DNA from: Psychrobacter immobilis
Lineage (GTDB): Bacteria; Pseudomonadota; Gammaproteobacteria; Pseudomonadales; Moraxellaceae
DNA length: 64,000 nt
Reading direction: 5' to 3'
NCBI GenBank assembly: GCA_904846265.1
Contig: CAJHAA010000001.1
Span: forward strand, 372,001-436,000
Both the position numbers and the translations under genes were made by a program. Below are positions 49,794-59,457 of the stretch, piece after piece. The notes beneath the pieces were generated by a model that was not told the DNA's origin, did not search any database, and saw only the letters and a list, made by a program, of their open reading frames with translations. Each line of letters opens with the position of its first letter. Position 1 is the stretch's first letter.

Positions 49794-50462
49794 TTACAAC
49801 CCTATCACTTGCATTAAATGACCTGTCTTGAGATACACTGTAGCTCCTTCAGATCCTGCCTGTATTTGCGCATGCTCACCTGCTGGCAGACGTATCCAGC
49901 CGCCGCACTGATAAACTTGACCCTCATCTATCAACTCGCCTGCTAACACCAGTATTTCTGCACCGCCACAGACTGCCTCATTAAACAGTAACTCGCCTGC
50001 CTTGATACGCTGCAAACTCACTTGCTCATTATCACCTGAGAATAGAGGACAAACATCACGGCTGCCCTGCTGTTGCCAATGAGCCTTATCTTTAGTATCG
50101 ATAGCCACATAATGAGGTTCATCAGCTGGCATTTGACGTAGCTTGACGAAAATCACTGCGCCTTCATCACTATAGGGCTTGTGTCCTGAGGTCGGTGGAT
50201 TGCGCAAATACCAACCTGCTGGGTAATGTTTGTCATCTGCAGAAAAAGTACCTGACAATACTAAAATCTCTTCACCACCCGGGTGTAGATGATGCGGAAA
50301 ATAAGAATTGGGCGCATAGCGTACAAGGCTAGTGGCACGTGCTTTTTCTGCACCCACACGGTCAAGCATCACGCGCTCTACCCCATTTTGTGGTGACTTA
50401 ATCCACTGGTGTTGCTCAGGTGTAAGGGCAGCGCGGCGAGTAAAGTCTGCATGAATAAGCAT
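49794..50462 (-). CDS. Double-cupin protein (ChrR-like)
   Basis: The 222-residue protein has two cupin barrels. The first (~30-110) contains the metal motif SYFPHHLHPGGEEILVLSG with His and Glu ligands. The second (~130-220) has ELLFNEAVCGGAEILVLAG and a degenerate motif without the His pair. The first barrel resembles the C-terminal domain of the anti-sigma factor ChrR, but the N-terminal zinc domain and a partner sigma factor are absent. Its role is unknown. Confidence 0.82.
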   Translation of the reverse strand: MLIHADFTRRAALTPEQHQWIKSPQNGVERVMLDRVGAEKARATSLVRYAPNSYFPHHLHPGGEEILVLSGTFSADDKHYPAGWYLRNPPTSGHKPYSDEGAVIFVKLRQMPADEPHYVAIDTKDKAHWQQQGSRDVCPLFSGDNEQVSLQRIKAGELLFNEAVCGGAEILVLAGELIDEGQVYQCGGWIRLPAGEHAQIQAGSEGATVYLKTGHLMQVIGL

Positions 50463-50586
50463 AAACCATGTCCAAAAATAGTGTGATGAGATGATCCTTT
50501 AGCAAACGTCAGATATGCTCATTGAACGTTATCGACAGCTAAAGGCGCAATGATTGCACCTCGCTATTATAAACCTTACCGAGTTT

Positions 50587-51450
50587 TCAACGTACTAAAA
50601 TCACAGGAGATAGCGTGCTGGCGATAATTTCTGTCGTGGTACTACCAAGGAATAATTGTTGCAATTTCGAATGTCCATAAGCACCCACCACCATCATATC
50701 AATGTGGTTTTCTACCTGAAACCTTAACAAGCCGTCGACGGCATCGGAGGCAGATAAATGATGTGCCGCGACGCTAAAACCTGCGTCCTCCAATTGTGCC
50801 GCTGCGGCGCTTAAGCTTTGTTTTGACGCGTCGTTATGATTGCCTATCATGACGATATGACCTTGCAATCCTTTTAATACAGGACTCCTCGCAACCATCC
50901 ATGCTGCTTTGATAGCCGTTTTGCTACCATCAAAAGCTATCATATATGAGCTGGGTTCTTTGAACGTCTCTGAGCAAATCAATATAGGAACGTCAGATGC
51001 ACGGGCAACGGTTTCGATTTGGCTACCGATATTAATACGGCTGCTTTTGTGATCTTCACCTCGGCGTCCCATGACGATGGCACGATTTTCTGCTTTAAAA
51101 TGCTCAATGGCAGGTAACAGCTTGCCGCGACGTTGATAGATACGAATATCGACTTGAGTAAAGTTACCTTGAATATGGCTTTTTGCGTCTTGTACCAAAG
51201 CATTGCTATAACTGTTCACCACCTTCGCCCTTTGCTCGTCTAACTGTGTCAATTCCTCCAATAAAAACTGGCGGCTATTGACTCCTATTGCGCCTGACAA
51301 ATCGCGTCTGGTCGAGGCTGGAACCTCACTCACATGCAACAACGCTACGGGTAAATTTAACTTACTGGCATACCATGCTGCATAGTCACAAACCGATTCA
51401 GTCACTGCCGAGCCGTCTATACAGGCTAAAATGTGCTGTGATGTTGTCAT
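50587..51450 (-). CDS. Tandem universal stress protein
   Basis: The 287-residue protein holds two Usp domains. The first (~1-150) begins HILACIDGSAVTESV and has GRRGEDHKSSRINIGSQ, where the glycine spacing departs by one from the ATP motif. The second (~155-287) begins YMIAFDGSKTA and has VGAYGHSKLQQLFLGST, which matches G-x2-G-x9-G-S/T and ends SPVILVR. Tandem USPs bind ATP and support survival under stress; the first domain may not bind. It is monocistronic. Confidence 0.92.
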   Translation of the reverse strand: MTTSQHILACIDGSAVTESVCDYAAWYASKLNLPVALLHVSEVPASTRRDLSGAIGVNSRQFLLEELTQLDEQRAKVVNSYSNALVQDAKSHIQGNFTQVDIRIYQRRGKLLPAIEHFKAENRAIVMGRRGEDHKSSRINIGSQIETVARASDVPILICSETFKEPSSYMIAFDGSKTAIKAAWMVARSPVLKGLQGHIVMIGNHNDASKQSLSAAAAQLEDAGFSVAAHHLSASDAVDGLLRFQVENHIDMMVVGAYGHSKLQQLFLGSTTTEIIASTLSPVILVR

Positions 51451-51731
51451 ATTCCGTCCTTAAATTTAACGATTTAATCCTATACAGCTTTCTATACCCA
51501 CTATAAATATGGTCACCGAAAAACATAGTTACCAAAAAACATAGCGGCAGAAAAAGCATATCCATTGCCTTGATAATAACCAATTTAAACGGCTTCAGCC
51601 AGCGATGTGTGCCCACTTCTACCATAATTAAAAAAAGTCTTGTCATCGTCTAACAACATGCCGTAGCGAATTTTGCTACAATGGTTTTTTAGCATTTATG
51701 ATTTAAGTATCCTTATCTAGGTGATGGAATT

Positions 51732-52265
51732 ATGGCAAAAAATGCCCTACAGGCTCAGTTATTAAAAGCGGGATTGGTGGATAGCAAAAAAGCCAAGAAA
51801 ATCAGCAAGCAGACTCAGCATGCCAAGCGTACTGGTGACTCAGAAAGCATGGAAGCGAAAAAAGCGTTGGCAGAAGCCCAAGCAAAAAAACTAGAGAAAG
51901 ATCAAAAGCTCAATCAAGAAAAGCAACGTATGTTAGAAGAGAAGATGCTCAAGGCTAATATCGTACAGATGATTAAACAGCATCAGATTGCCGATACCAA
52001 TGGCGATGTCAATTATCAATTTGTCGATAATGCTAAGGTTAAAAAAATCTTTGTCACTCAAAAACTATATGAGCAAATCGTCGCCGGTCATGTGGTGATT
52101 GCACGCTTAGAAGAAGGCTATGCACTCCTTCCTCGTCCGTTGGCAGATCGCATCGATGCAAAAATGGAGGGCTTCATGGTCGTGTCTAACGATACATCAG
52201 AAGAAGTACTGGCAGAAGATGATCCTTATGCCGCCTATGTGATTCCAGACGACTTGATGTGGTAA
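51732..52265 (+). CDS. DUF2058 family protein (YaiL-like)
   Basis: The 177-residue protein begins MAKNALQAQLLKAGLVDSKK, the standard N-terminus of DUF2058/YaiL proteins. A highly charged Lys/Gln/Glu-rich helix (~25-85) leads to a globular C-terminal part with GDVNYQFVDNAKVKKIFV and GYALLPRPLADRI, ending YVIPDDLMW. It is a nucleoid- or RNA-associated-looking basic protein of unknown function. A strong terminator follows, so it appears to be a single-gene unit. Confidence 0.88.
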   Translation: MAKNALQAQLLKAGLVDSKKAKKISKQTQHAKRTGDSESMEAKKALAEAQAKKLEKDQKLNQEKQRMLEEKMLKANIVQMIKQHQIADTNGDVNYQFVDNAKVKKIFVTQKLYEQIVAGHVVIARLEEGYALLPRPLADRIDAKMEGFMVVSNDTSEEVLAEDDPYAAYVIPDDLMW

Positions 52266-52642
52266 CCGCTTAATTTCATCATACTTATGATATAAGCCAA
52301 AAGCCTTTCATAGACTGAAATAGTCCATGAAGGGCTTTTTATTGTACGAAAAGCGACCACCTTTAACCCAGCATTGCTGCTTTGGTTGAAAAACGTAACG
52401 ATGCTCTGGAACAGTAGCATGCTTGAGACTACGAACTTGAACAACCATTCAATAACAACTACAATGCGGTTTATTGACTTACTGAGCGGTAATATTTTGT
52501 CTAATTTTGAGTAATCACTCAAAATAAACACTTTATTCATGCTTACTGCCTGACAATAGTAGTCATTGCCATATATGTCATTGATTAGACTTGCCAAGCT
52601 CTTTTGCACTCACTTTTAACGCTTATTAAGAATAAATAACTT
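52266..52642. other. Intergenic region before the DoxX-like gene
   Basis: This 377-bp gap holds the DUF2058 terminator and about 300 bp with no recognisable feature. A 124-codon frame on the minus strand spans it, but it contains the terminator and overlaps the DUF2058 gene, so it is not called. Confidence 0.5.
52299..52343 (+). terminator. Terminator of the DUF2058 gene
   Basis: AAAAGCCTTTCATAGACT and AGTCCATGAAGGGCTTTT form an 18-bp stem with two wobble pairs, followed by T residues, 33 bp after the stop. Confidence 0.88.
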
Positions 52643-53047
52643 ATGCCAAAACATCTCCCTCTTTCACTGTTATTGCTTCGACTGGGTATTTTCATTGTTT
52701 TTTTAGTCTGGACTTTAGATAAGCTGATTAATCCTGATCATGCCGCAGGCGTTTTTTCTAGTTTTTATGGTTTTGAAAGTATAGGCGACACCGTGTTTTA
52801 TGTCATTGGCGCGGCTCAATTCATCCTCATTCTATTGTTTGTCACAGGATTATTCAAAACTTGGACTTACGCCATCATCTTGCTACTTCATGCGATTTCG
52901 ACGTTCTCAACCTTCGGCTTATACCTCAAGCCTTTTGATAACTTGTTGTTCTTTGCAGCATGGCCGATGTTGGCTGCGTGTTTGGCGCTTTTCTTAATGA
53001 GAGATTGGGATACCTTAACCTTGGGCAAAAAAGTTTCTTTAGCTTAA
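52643..53047 (+). CDS. Small DoxX-like membrane protein
   Basis: The 134-residue protein has four predicted membrane helices (about 8-28, 48-70, 74-96, 98-118). It has the DoxX-like N-terminal layout LLLRLGIFIVFLVWTLDKLINPDHAAGVF and a hydrophilic C-terminus. DoxX-family proteins are linked to redox processes at the membrane, but the role here is unknown. It stands 260 bp before the TVP38-reductase gene on the same strand. Confidence 0.75.
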   Translation: MPKHLPLSLLLLRLGIFIVFLVWTLDKLINPDHAAGVFSSFYGFESIGDTVFYVIGAAQFILILLFVTGLFKTWTYAIILLLHAISTFSTFGLYLKPFDNLLFFAAWPMLAACLALFLMRDWDTLTLGKKVSLA

Positions 53048-53307
53048 ACATCAGTCATGTTTGTCGTTAGATTGGGCTGGGTTGAACATGCAAAAATATA
53101 AATACTAGCCTCTGAAACTCAAGCCCTATACTATGAAGACTACTAATTTAGCTGTTTTATTGTATATAAATGCACAAACCATGCAAAAAACTTAACGCAA
53201 TTATCGTTACCACTAACTTGTCATTACCACTGACATGGTCAAGGTTCTTAATCATAAAAGAATGACGATGACTTTAGCCTTCGCTCTACTACTTAGCCGG
53301 ATATTTT

Positions 53308-55494
53308 ATGATTAAAAGAATATTGTTAATACTGCTAATATTAATATTAGCAGCAAGCTTTTTCTACTTTGACCTCAATCAATTATTGACGCTTGACGGC
53401 TTAAAAGGGTCGATGGCGCAATTTAACAACTATAAAACGCAATCACCATTATTGATTATCGGTGGATTCTTTTTACTTTATATCGTCGTCACCGCATTAT
53501 CCTTACCGGGTGCCGCTATTTTAACCTTGGCAGCTGGGGCATTATTTGGTTTATGGCAAGGGTTACTGGTCGCCTCATTTGCCTCCAGTATTGGTGCGAC
53601 ACTCGCCTTTTTAACCTCACGTTACTTACTGCGTGATACGATTAAACAGCGCTTTCCTGAACGCTTAGCAGCCATTGATGCTGGCGTTGAAAAAGAAGGC
53701 GGATTTTACTTATTTACCCTGCGCTTAGTGCCGATATTTCCGTTCTTTTTGATTAATTTACTCATGGGCGTCACCGCGATTAAAGCGAGGACATTCTACT
53801 GGGTAAGCCAAGTTGGTATGCTCGCGGGTACCTTTGTATTCGTTAATGCTGGTACGCAACTGGCGCAAATTGACAGCTTGTCAGGAATTTTATCGTTTAA
53901 TTTAATTGTCTCATTTGCGTTGTTAGGTTTTTTCCCATTAATCGCAAAAGGGATATTAAATATGCTAAAAAAACGCCGCGTCTATAAAAACTACAGCAAA
54001 CCTAAAAAATTCGACCGTAATATGATTGTGATTGGCGCAGGTGCTGGCGGGCTAGTCACTAGCTATATCGCGGCGACCGTCCGAGCAAAAGTAACCTTAA
54101 TCGAAGCGGGCGAGATGGGCGGTGACTGCTTAAACTATGGCTGTGTACCCAGTAAAGCACTGATTAAAAGCGCAAAAGTGGCAGAACAAATGCGCAATGG
54201 TGAGCGTTATGGCTTGGAAAATACCCCACCAGAATTTTCATTTAAGAACGTCATGACCCGCATCCATAAAGTCATCGCTGACATCGCCCCAAACGACAGC
54301 GTCGAGCGTTATACGGACTTGGGTGTCGAAGTATTAAAAGGTTATGCCAAATTCATCGACCCGTGGACGGTAGAGATTGCGCTAAACGATGGCGGCACGC
54401 AAACTCTAACCGCACGTTCCATCGTTATCGCTACTGGTGCGCGCCCATTTATCCCAGATTTGCCGGGTTTGGAAGAAACGGGCTACGTGACCAGCGATAC
54501 CATATGGAATAAATTTTCCGAATTAGAAGAAGCGCCGAAAAAGCTGGTCGTCCTTGGCGGCGGACCAATCGGCTCTGAGCTGGCACAAGCTTTTGCACGC
54601 TTAGGCTCAAATGTCACCCAGATCGAAAGAAGCGCGCGTCTCATGAAAAAAGAAGACGTGGAAGTCTCAGAATTTGCGCAGAAAGTCCTCATTGAGAGCG
54701 GCGTAAACGTTTTAACCTCGCATCAAGCGATTCGCTGTGAAACTCGCGATGGTAAAAAGTTCATTATCGTTGAAGTGCAAGGCGACAGTACCGTTAAGCA
54801 AGACCGTCAGAACAAGCAAGAAATCGCTATTGAATATGACGAATTGCTTTGTGCCGTTGGACGTAGTGCCCGCTTAGAAGGATATGGTCTTGAAGATTTG
54901 GGCATCGAAACGGAGCGTACGATTGATACCGATGACTATTTAGAAACCCTTTACCCTAATATCTACGCCGCTGGTGATGTCGCTGGTCCTTATCAATTTA
55001 CCCATGTGGCCTCCCATCAGGCATGGTACGCTGCCGTAAATGGTTTATTTGGACATCTAAAGAAATTTAAAGTAGATTACCGCGTGATTCCGTGGACGAC
55101 TTTTATCGATCCAGAAGTCGCACGCGTGGGCTTAAATGAGCAAGAAGCTATTGAAAAAGGCATCGATTTTGAAATTACCCGCTACGACTTTAAAGATTTA
55201 GATCGCGCGGTGACGGAAAGTGCCAATCATGGTTTTATCAAAGTCATTACCCCTAAAGGCAAAGATAAAATACTTGGCGTGACCATCGTCGCTGAACATG
55301 CTGGGGATTTAATGCCAGAATTCATACTGGCGATGAAGCACGGTTTAGGGCTGAATAAAATACTTGGCACTATCCATATGTATCCAACGTGGGCAGAGGC
55401 TAATAAATACGCGGCTGGTGAATGGAAACGTAATCATGCGCCCGAAACGATATTAAACTGGCTTGAGAAATACCATACATGGCGTCGAGGTTAG
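53308..55494 (+). CDS. TVP38/DedA (VTT) domain fused to FAD-dependent disulfide-reductase-like protein
   Basis: A 728-residue fusion. Residues ~1-225 form an inner-membrane TVP38/TMEM64 domain (LPGAAILTLAAGALFGLWQG, then SIGATLAFLTSRYLLRD and LRLVPIFPFFLINLLMG). Residues ~238-728 form a pyridine nucleotide-disulfide oxidoreductase: FAD motif GAGAGG at 243-248, redox pair C274/C279 in CLNYGCVPSK, NAD motif GGGPIG at 417-422, and the FAD-phosphate motif YAAGDV near 550-560. The usual active-site His before Pro-Thr is Tyr692 (HMYPTW), as in mercuric reductases, but no C-terminal Cys pair is present. It heads a cluster related to E. coli ydjXYZ-ynj, where TVP38 proteins are separate genes. Electron acceptor unknown. 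Confidence 0.92.
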   Translation: MIKRILLILLILILAASFFYFDLNQLLTLDGLKGSMAQFNNYKTQSPLLIIGGFFLLYIVVTALSLPGAAILTLAAGALFGLWQGLLVASFASSIGATLAFLTSRYLLRDTIKQRFPERLAAIDAGVEKEGGFYLFTLRLVPIFPFFLINLLMGVTAIKARTFYWVSQVGMLAGTFVFVNAGTQLAQIDSLSGILSFNLIVSFALLGFFPLIAKGILNMLKKRRVYKNYSKPKKFDRNMIVIGAGAGGLVTSYIAATVRAKVTLIEAGEMGGDCLNYGCVPSKALIKSAKVAEQMRNGERYGLENTPPEFSFKNVMTRIHKVIADIAPNDSVERYTDLGVEVLKGYAKFIDPWTVEIALNDGGTQTLTARSIVIATGARPFIPDLPGLEETGYVTSDTIWNKFSELEEAPKKLVVLGGGPIGSELAQAFARLGSNVTQIERSARLMKKEDVEVSEFAQKVLIESGVNVLTSHQAIRCETRDGKKFIIVEVQGDSTVKQDRQNKQEIAIEYDELLCAVGRSARLEGYGLEDLGIETERTIDTDDYLETLYPNIYAAGDVAGPYQFTHVASHQAWYAAVNGLFGHLKKFKVDYRVIPWTTFIDPEVARVGLNEQEAIEKGIDFEITRYDFKDLDRAVTESANHGFIKVITPKGKDKILGVTIVAEHAGDLMPEFILAMKHGLGLNKILGTIHMYPTWAEANKYAAGEWKRNHAPETILNWLEKYHTWRRG
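53332..53353. repeat. Perfect 22-bp palindrome at the start of the TVP38-reductase gene
   Basis: CTGCTAATATT is immediately followed by its exact complement AATATTAGCAG, within codons 9-16. It encodes hydrophobic residues and could equally be a regulatory site or mRNA hairpin that limits translation. Confidence 0.7.
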
Positions 55495-55545
55495 CTGGGT
55501 TTTTATTCACTGCGCTAAAAACATATCATCATAACGGAAACTTAA

Positions 55546-56853
55546 ATGTACGTTATCAAATCTCTGCCCGCTTTGACCGCGTTAAAAAACCTAAGCCGCT
55601 ATAGCGCCTATGCTATGGTGCTTAGCATTTGTGTTGGTATATCAGCAAGCACTGCCTCACCCACTACTGGTAACCTTAATCAAAATTTATCATCTTGGCA
55701 GCAAATAGAGGCGCAAGGGGAAAACCAAGACGTCTACTTTTATGCATGGGGCGGTGATCCACAGATCAACGCCTATCTACAGTGGGCTGCCAAGCAAGTC
55801 GATGATAAATATAATATTAACTTGGTTCATGTGAAATTGAGCGACACCAGTGAAGCCGTTAGCCGTGTACTTGCAGAAAAATCTGCCAATAACAACGATA
55901 AAGGCAGCGTTGATCTCATCTGGATAAATGGCGCAAACTTTGCCACCATGAGTGAGAATTCATTATTACTCAAACAATGGGCGAATAAGCTCCCTAACTT
56001 TGCCTTGACCGATCCAGAGAACAATCCTGCGGTTAACTTTGATTTTGGTGTGCCGACCAACGGCATGGAAGCGCCATGGGGACAAGCTGCGTTGACCTTT
56101 TATTACGACAGCTTATCAACTGACAAGCCACCAACCACTTTAAATGAGCTAGTCAATTGGACAGCGCAAAACCCCGGGCGTTTTAGCTATCCAAAGCCAC
56201 CTGACTTTTTAGGAATGAGCTTTTTAAAGTATGCCTTAGTCATGCTGCACGAAAATCAGGATGCTAAGATAGGCAAAAACATCAAGGCACAGCTCAACCT
56301 GCCAGCCACTGAGCAAAATACAGATATGGTATTAGCCCCTTTATGGGCATTTTTAGATGACTTACATCCCACTCTATGGCGTAAGGGTGAGCAATTTGTG
56401 CAAACGGGCGCACACATGCGGCGCTTGGTCGATGATACCGAGCTGAGTCTGGCCTTTACTTTTTCTGCACCTGAAGTACCAGCGGCCGTGCAGCGTTATG
56501 ATTTACCCGAGAGCATTCGTAGCTATGCAATGAGTGATGGCAGCTTAAGTAACACCCATTTTGTGGCCATTCCTTATAACGCCAGCCATCCGCAAGCCGC
56601 ACAGCTAGTGGCAAACTTTTTGATGAGCCCAGAAGCACAGGCCAAAAAGCAAACCCCTGATATATGGGGTGATAAAACCGTACTTGTTCTCTCTACGCTC
56701 AATCCTGAACAACAAGCGCTATTCAAAGACAATAAACCACACCCTAGTGCCCTGCCCTTTGATAGCATCAAACGTACCGTGAATGAACCACATCCGAGCT
56801 GGGTTGATGCCATTATGCAAGGTTGGCAGACACGTTATGGGGTCAGCCCATGA
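55546..56853 (+). CDS. ynjB: ABC importer substrate-binding protein (YnjB-like)
   Basis: The 435-residue periplasmic protein has an N-terminal signal (about 20-37, AMVLSICVGISASTAS). The YnjB pattern follows: VYFYAWGGDPQINAYLQW, VHVKLSDTSEAVSRVLAEK, GSVDLIWINGANFATM, DFGVPTNGMEAPWGQAALTF and a C-terminal AQLVANFLMSPEAQ. YnjB-type proteins belong to the class II extracytoplasmic binding proteins, but their ligand is unknown even in E. coli. The gene ends in ATGA, overlapping the permease start by four bases. Confidence 0.9.
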   Translation: MYVIKSLPALTALKNLSRYSAYAMVLSICVGISASTASPTTGNLNQNLSSWQQIEAQGENQDVYFYAWGGDPQINAYLQWAAKQVDDKYNINLVHVKLSDTSEAVSRVLAEKSANNNDKGSVDLIWINGANFATMSENSLLLKQWANKLPNFALTDPENNPAVNFDFGVPTNGMEAPWGQAALTFYYDSLSTDKPPTTLNELVNWTAQNPGRFSYPKPPDFLGMSFLKYALVMLHENQDAKIGKNIKAQLNLPATEQNTDMVLAPLWAFLDDLHPTLWRKGEQFVQTGAHMRRLVDDTELSLAFTFSAPEVPAAVQRYDLPESIRSYAMSDGSLSNTHFVAIPYNASHPQAAQLVANFLMSPEAQAKKQTPDIWGDKTVLVLSTLNPEQQALFKDNKPHPSALPFDSIKRTVNEPHPSWVDAIMQGWQTRYGVSP

Positions 56854-58637
56854 GTAAAAATACTAATAATAAAACGACTAAGGAAAAAGTCCATTCTGCA
56901 ACAATTACTGGTATAACCGCGCCTTATAAAACAGACCTATTTACGCGTATCGTCTCCTTGAGTCCGACATTTTTACTGCTGCTACTGATATTGCCGGTAC
57001 TCGGTGGTTTGGTTTGCGTGCTGTTGCCTGCCTTTAGCTGGGTGACTGCACTTGAGCAAACGACTGTTAGTCTACAAGGGTTTCATGATCTTTGGCAGAC
57101 GCCTGGTCTTACTCAAATGGTCGCTTTAAGCATCGCTACTGGACTGCTAAGTACGTTACTCGCTTTTGTCATGACCTTAATGATATTAGCAGCATTTTTT
57201 AATAGCGTTTGGCTGAACCGTATTGAGCATTTACTGAGTCCAATCTTGGTCATTCCTCATGCAGCGGCAGCCATCGCCGTTGGCTTTTTAATTGCGCCTT
57301 CTGGTATGTTTTCACGCCTTATATCACCATGGCTAAGCGGTTGGGAATTGGCTCCAGACGGTATGTTTCCCCATGACCCGTACGGCATTAGCATCATTTT
57401 GGGCTTAACCTTAAAAGAGCTGCCGTTTTTATTACTCATGGCGCTAGGCGCTTTGGCACAGCCTGAGCTTGGTAAAAAGCTACGTCAGCAGTATAAAGTT
57501 GCGCTAAATCTCGGCTATTACCCCATTACTGCCTTTTTTAAAGCGGTACTTCCTGTCCTCTATCCTTTTTTACGTTTGCCTATCTTAGCCGTGCTCGCCT
57601 ATGCTAGTGCCAGCGTAGAGATGCCATTGATACTCGGTCCAAACACGCCGCCAACGCTGGCGGTCACTATCATGCAATGGTTTAACGATGTTGATTTAAA
57701 CTTACGTATAAAAGCCTCGGCGGGCGCGTTATTACAGCTCGCTTTGACGGGTAGTTTAATCGCCTTGTGGCTTGGTAGCGAGAGAGCGATAAAAACTTGC
57801 TTTAATGGCACGTTGCTCAATGGCAAGCGCCACTATGCCGATGCATTATGGCAAAAAATCACCGCAGCATTGACCACTGTGGTGATTGGCTTTATCTTGC
57901 TGGCGCTCATTGGTCTTTTAATGTGGTCAGTAGCTGGTTTTTGGCGCTTTCCAGCTGTATTGCCAGAGCAGTTGGTGTTATTGCATTTTCAAAGCGCCTT
58001 TACGCAAATGAGCACGCCATTATTTAATACCATTACAATCGGTATCGTGAGTACGGTATTTGCCATTGTGCTGACTTTATTATGTTTAGAAGCTGAGCAA
58101 TTAAGTCAAAAACCACTTTCAACATTTACCAGTTTAATTATCTATTTGCCGCTGTTAGTGCCGAGCATTGCTTTTTTATTTGGCTTAGTATGGCTACAGC
58201 AACTGGTGAATAATCAAACAGCGTTTTTTAATGTGGCATTTACCCATCTGCTCTTTGTGCTGCCCTATGTGTTTTTATCGCTTGCCAGCAGTTATCGACG
58301 TCTAGACCCTCATTTTGCTCATGTAGCGGCAAGCCTTGGTGCGACGCCAGCCAAAGTATTTTTGCAGGTGAAATTACCACAACTGTTTGCGCCGATTTTG
58401 ATTGCCATTGCTCTTGGTTTGGCGATTAGCTTTGGTCAATATTTGCCGACATTATTAGCAGGCGGCGGACGTATCGCCACTATTACCACAGAAGCGGTGA
58501 CCCTTGCCAATGGTGCCAGTAGGCGCACCAGTGCAGTGTATGCCATCATCCAAATGGCGCTACCGTTAGTAGGCTTTATATTGGCGTGGGTATTGCCGAA
58601 GTACTTCTTTAAAAGTGGTAAAAATAGCAGCCGTTAA
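56850..58637 (+). CDS. ynjC: ABC importer permease with two fused permease domains (YnjC-like)
   Basis: A 595-residue inner-membrane protein with about 12 helices in two tandem binding-protein-dependent permease domains. Each holds an EAA-like loop: ...RQQYKVALNLGYYPITAFFKAVLPVLYP near residue 215-240 and HVAASLGATPAKVFLQVKLPQL near 490-512. E. coli YnjC is 511 residues, so this homologue has a longer N-terminus (~40 residues hydrophilic) and central region. The start is at 56850, overlapping the ynjB stop, rather than at 56823. Confidence 0.9.
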   Translation: MSKNTNNKTTKEKVHSATITGITAPYKTDLFTRIVSLSPTFLLLLLILPVLGGLVCVLLPAFSWVTALEQTTVSLQGFHDLWQTPGLTQMVALSIATGLLSTLLAFVMTLMILAAFFNSVWLNRIEHLLSPILVIPHAAAAIAVGFLIAPSGMFSRLISPWLSGWELAPDGMFPHDPYGISIILGLTLKELPFLLLMALGALAQPELGKKLRQQYKVALNLGYYPITAFFKAVLPVLYPFLRLPILAVLAYASASVEMPLILGPNTPPTLAVTIMQWFNDVDLNLRIKASAGALLQLALTGSLIALWLGSERAIKTCFNGTLLNGKRHYADALWQKITAALTTVVIGFILLALIGLLMWSVAGFWRFPAVLPEQLVLLHFQSAFTQMSTPLFNTITIGIVSTVFAIVLTLLCLEAEQLSQKPLSTFTSLIIYLPLLVPSIAFLFGLVWLQQLVNNQTAFFNVAFTHLLFVLPYVFLSLASSYRRLDPHFAHVAASLGATPAKVFLQVKLPQLFAPILIAIALGLAISFGQYLPTLLAGGGRIATITTEAVTLANGASRRTSAVYAIIQMALPLVGFILAWVLPKYFFKSGKNSSR

Positions 58638-58736
58638 AACGTTTTTTAAAATATATTCGTTTTGAAAAGAACTGATTCTAAATAGCACTGATTTTGAAAA
58701 ACAACTCACTATAAAAACGCAGATAAAGGGCTCTTG

Positions 58737-59393
58737 ATGCAATCCTCTTTACAGATAAAAGACTTACAGTTATATCGACAAGGCGAGCTATTACTGAGCC
58801 TAGATGAGCAGATTGCTGGTGGTGAAATACTAACTATTATGGGTCCATCTGGTAGTGGTAAATCAAGCTTGTTGAACTGGCTCACAGGTATATTGCCAAA
58901 TGGTTTCACCGCTACTGGTGAGGTTTGGTTAAATGATAAAAATGTAAGTCATTTGCCGACGCACTTGCGTCATATTGGGGTACTGTATCAAGACGCCCTA
59001 CTGTTTTCGCATTTATCGGTCGCAGGTAATATTGCTTTTGCGATGCCTCAAGACAATAAGAATAGCGCTGAGAAGCTCAATAAAAAACAGCGCCGTGAAA
59101 AAATAGAGCAGGCACTTGAACAAGTTGGTCTAGCAGGCATGGAAAATCGCCATCCCGATAATTTATCAGGCGGACAACAAGCACGCGTGGCGCTACTGCG
59201 CACTTTGCTCAGCGCACCAAAAGCGATACTACTCGATGAGCCTTTTAGCAAGCTTGATACCCAACTTCGAGTAGATACGCGGCAACTGGTATTTGAGCAA
59301 ATCCGCACTCATAAACTTCCCGCCATCATGGTCACGCACGATTATAGCGATGCCGAGGCCGCAAAGGGTAAAGTTATTCATTTAGACCTGTAG
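58737..59393 (+). CDS. ynjD: ABC importer ATP-binding protein (YnjD-like)
   Basis: The 218-residue ATPase has Walker A GPSGSGKSS, signature LSGGQQARVALLRTLL, Walker B AILLDEPFSKLD and H-loop MVTHDYSDA. It is short, ending soon after the H-loop, as in YnjD. Position directly after the ynjC-like gene completes the importer. The ATG at 58737 is preferred to the TTG three bases upstream; AAAGGG lies before it. Confidence 0.92.
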   Translation: MQSSLQIKDLQLYRQGELLLSLDEQIAGGEILTIMGPSGSGKSSLLNWLTGILPNGFTATGEVWLNDKNVSHLPTHLRHIGVLYQDALLFSHLSVAGNIAFAMPQDNKNSAEKLNKKQRREKIEQALEQVGLAGMENRHPDNLSGGQQARVALLRTLLSAPKAILLDEPFSKLDTQLRVDTRQLVFEQIRTHKLPAIMVTHDYSDAEAAKGKVIHLDL

Positions 59394-59457
59394 TTTTAAA
59401 GTTATCGTTTTATACATAAAGTCTTAAACGTCAAAGCGAAATACAAAAGTCAAGCGC

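Noticed and set aside
52235..52609. 124-codon frame on the minus strand
   Set aside because: It overlaps the DUF2058 gene and reads through a strong terminator hairpin; no family resemblance.
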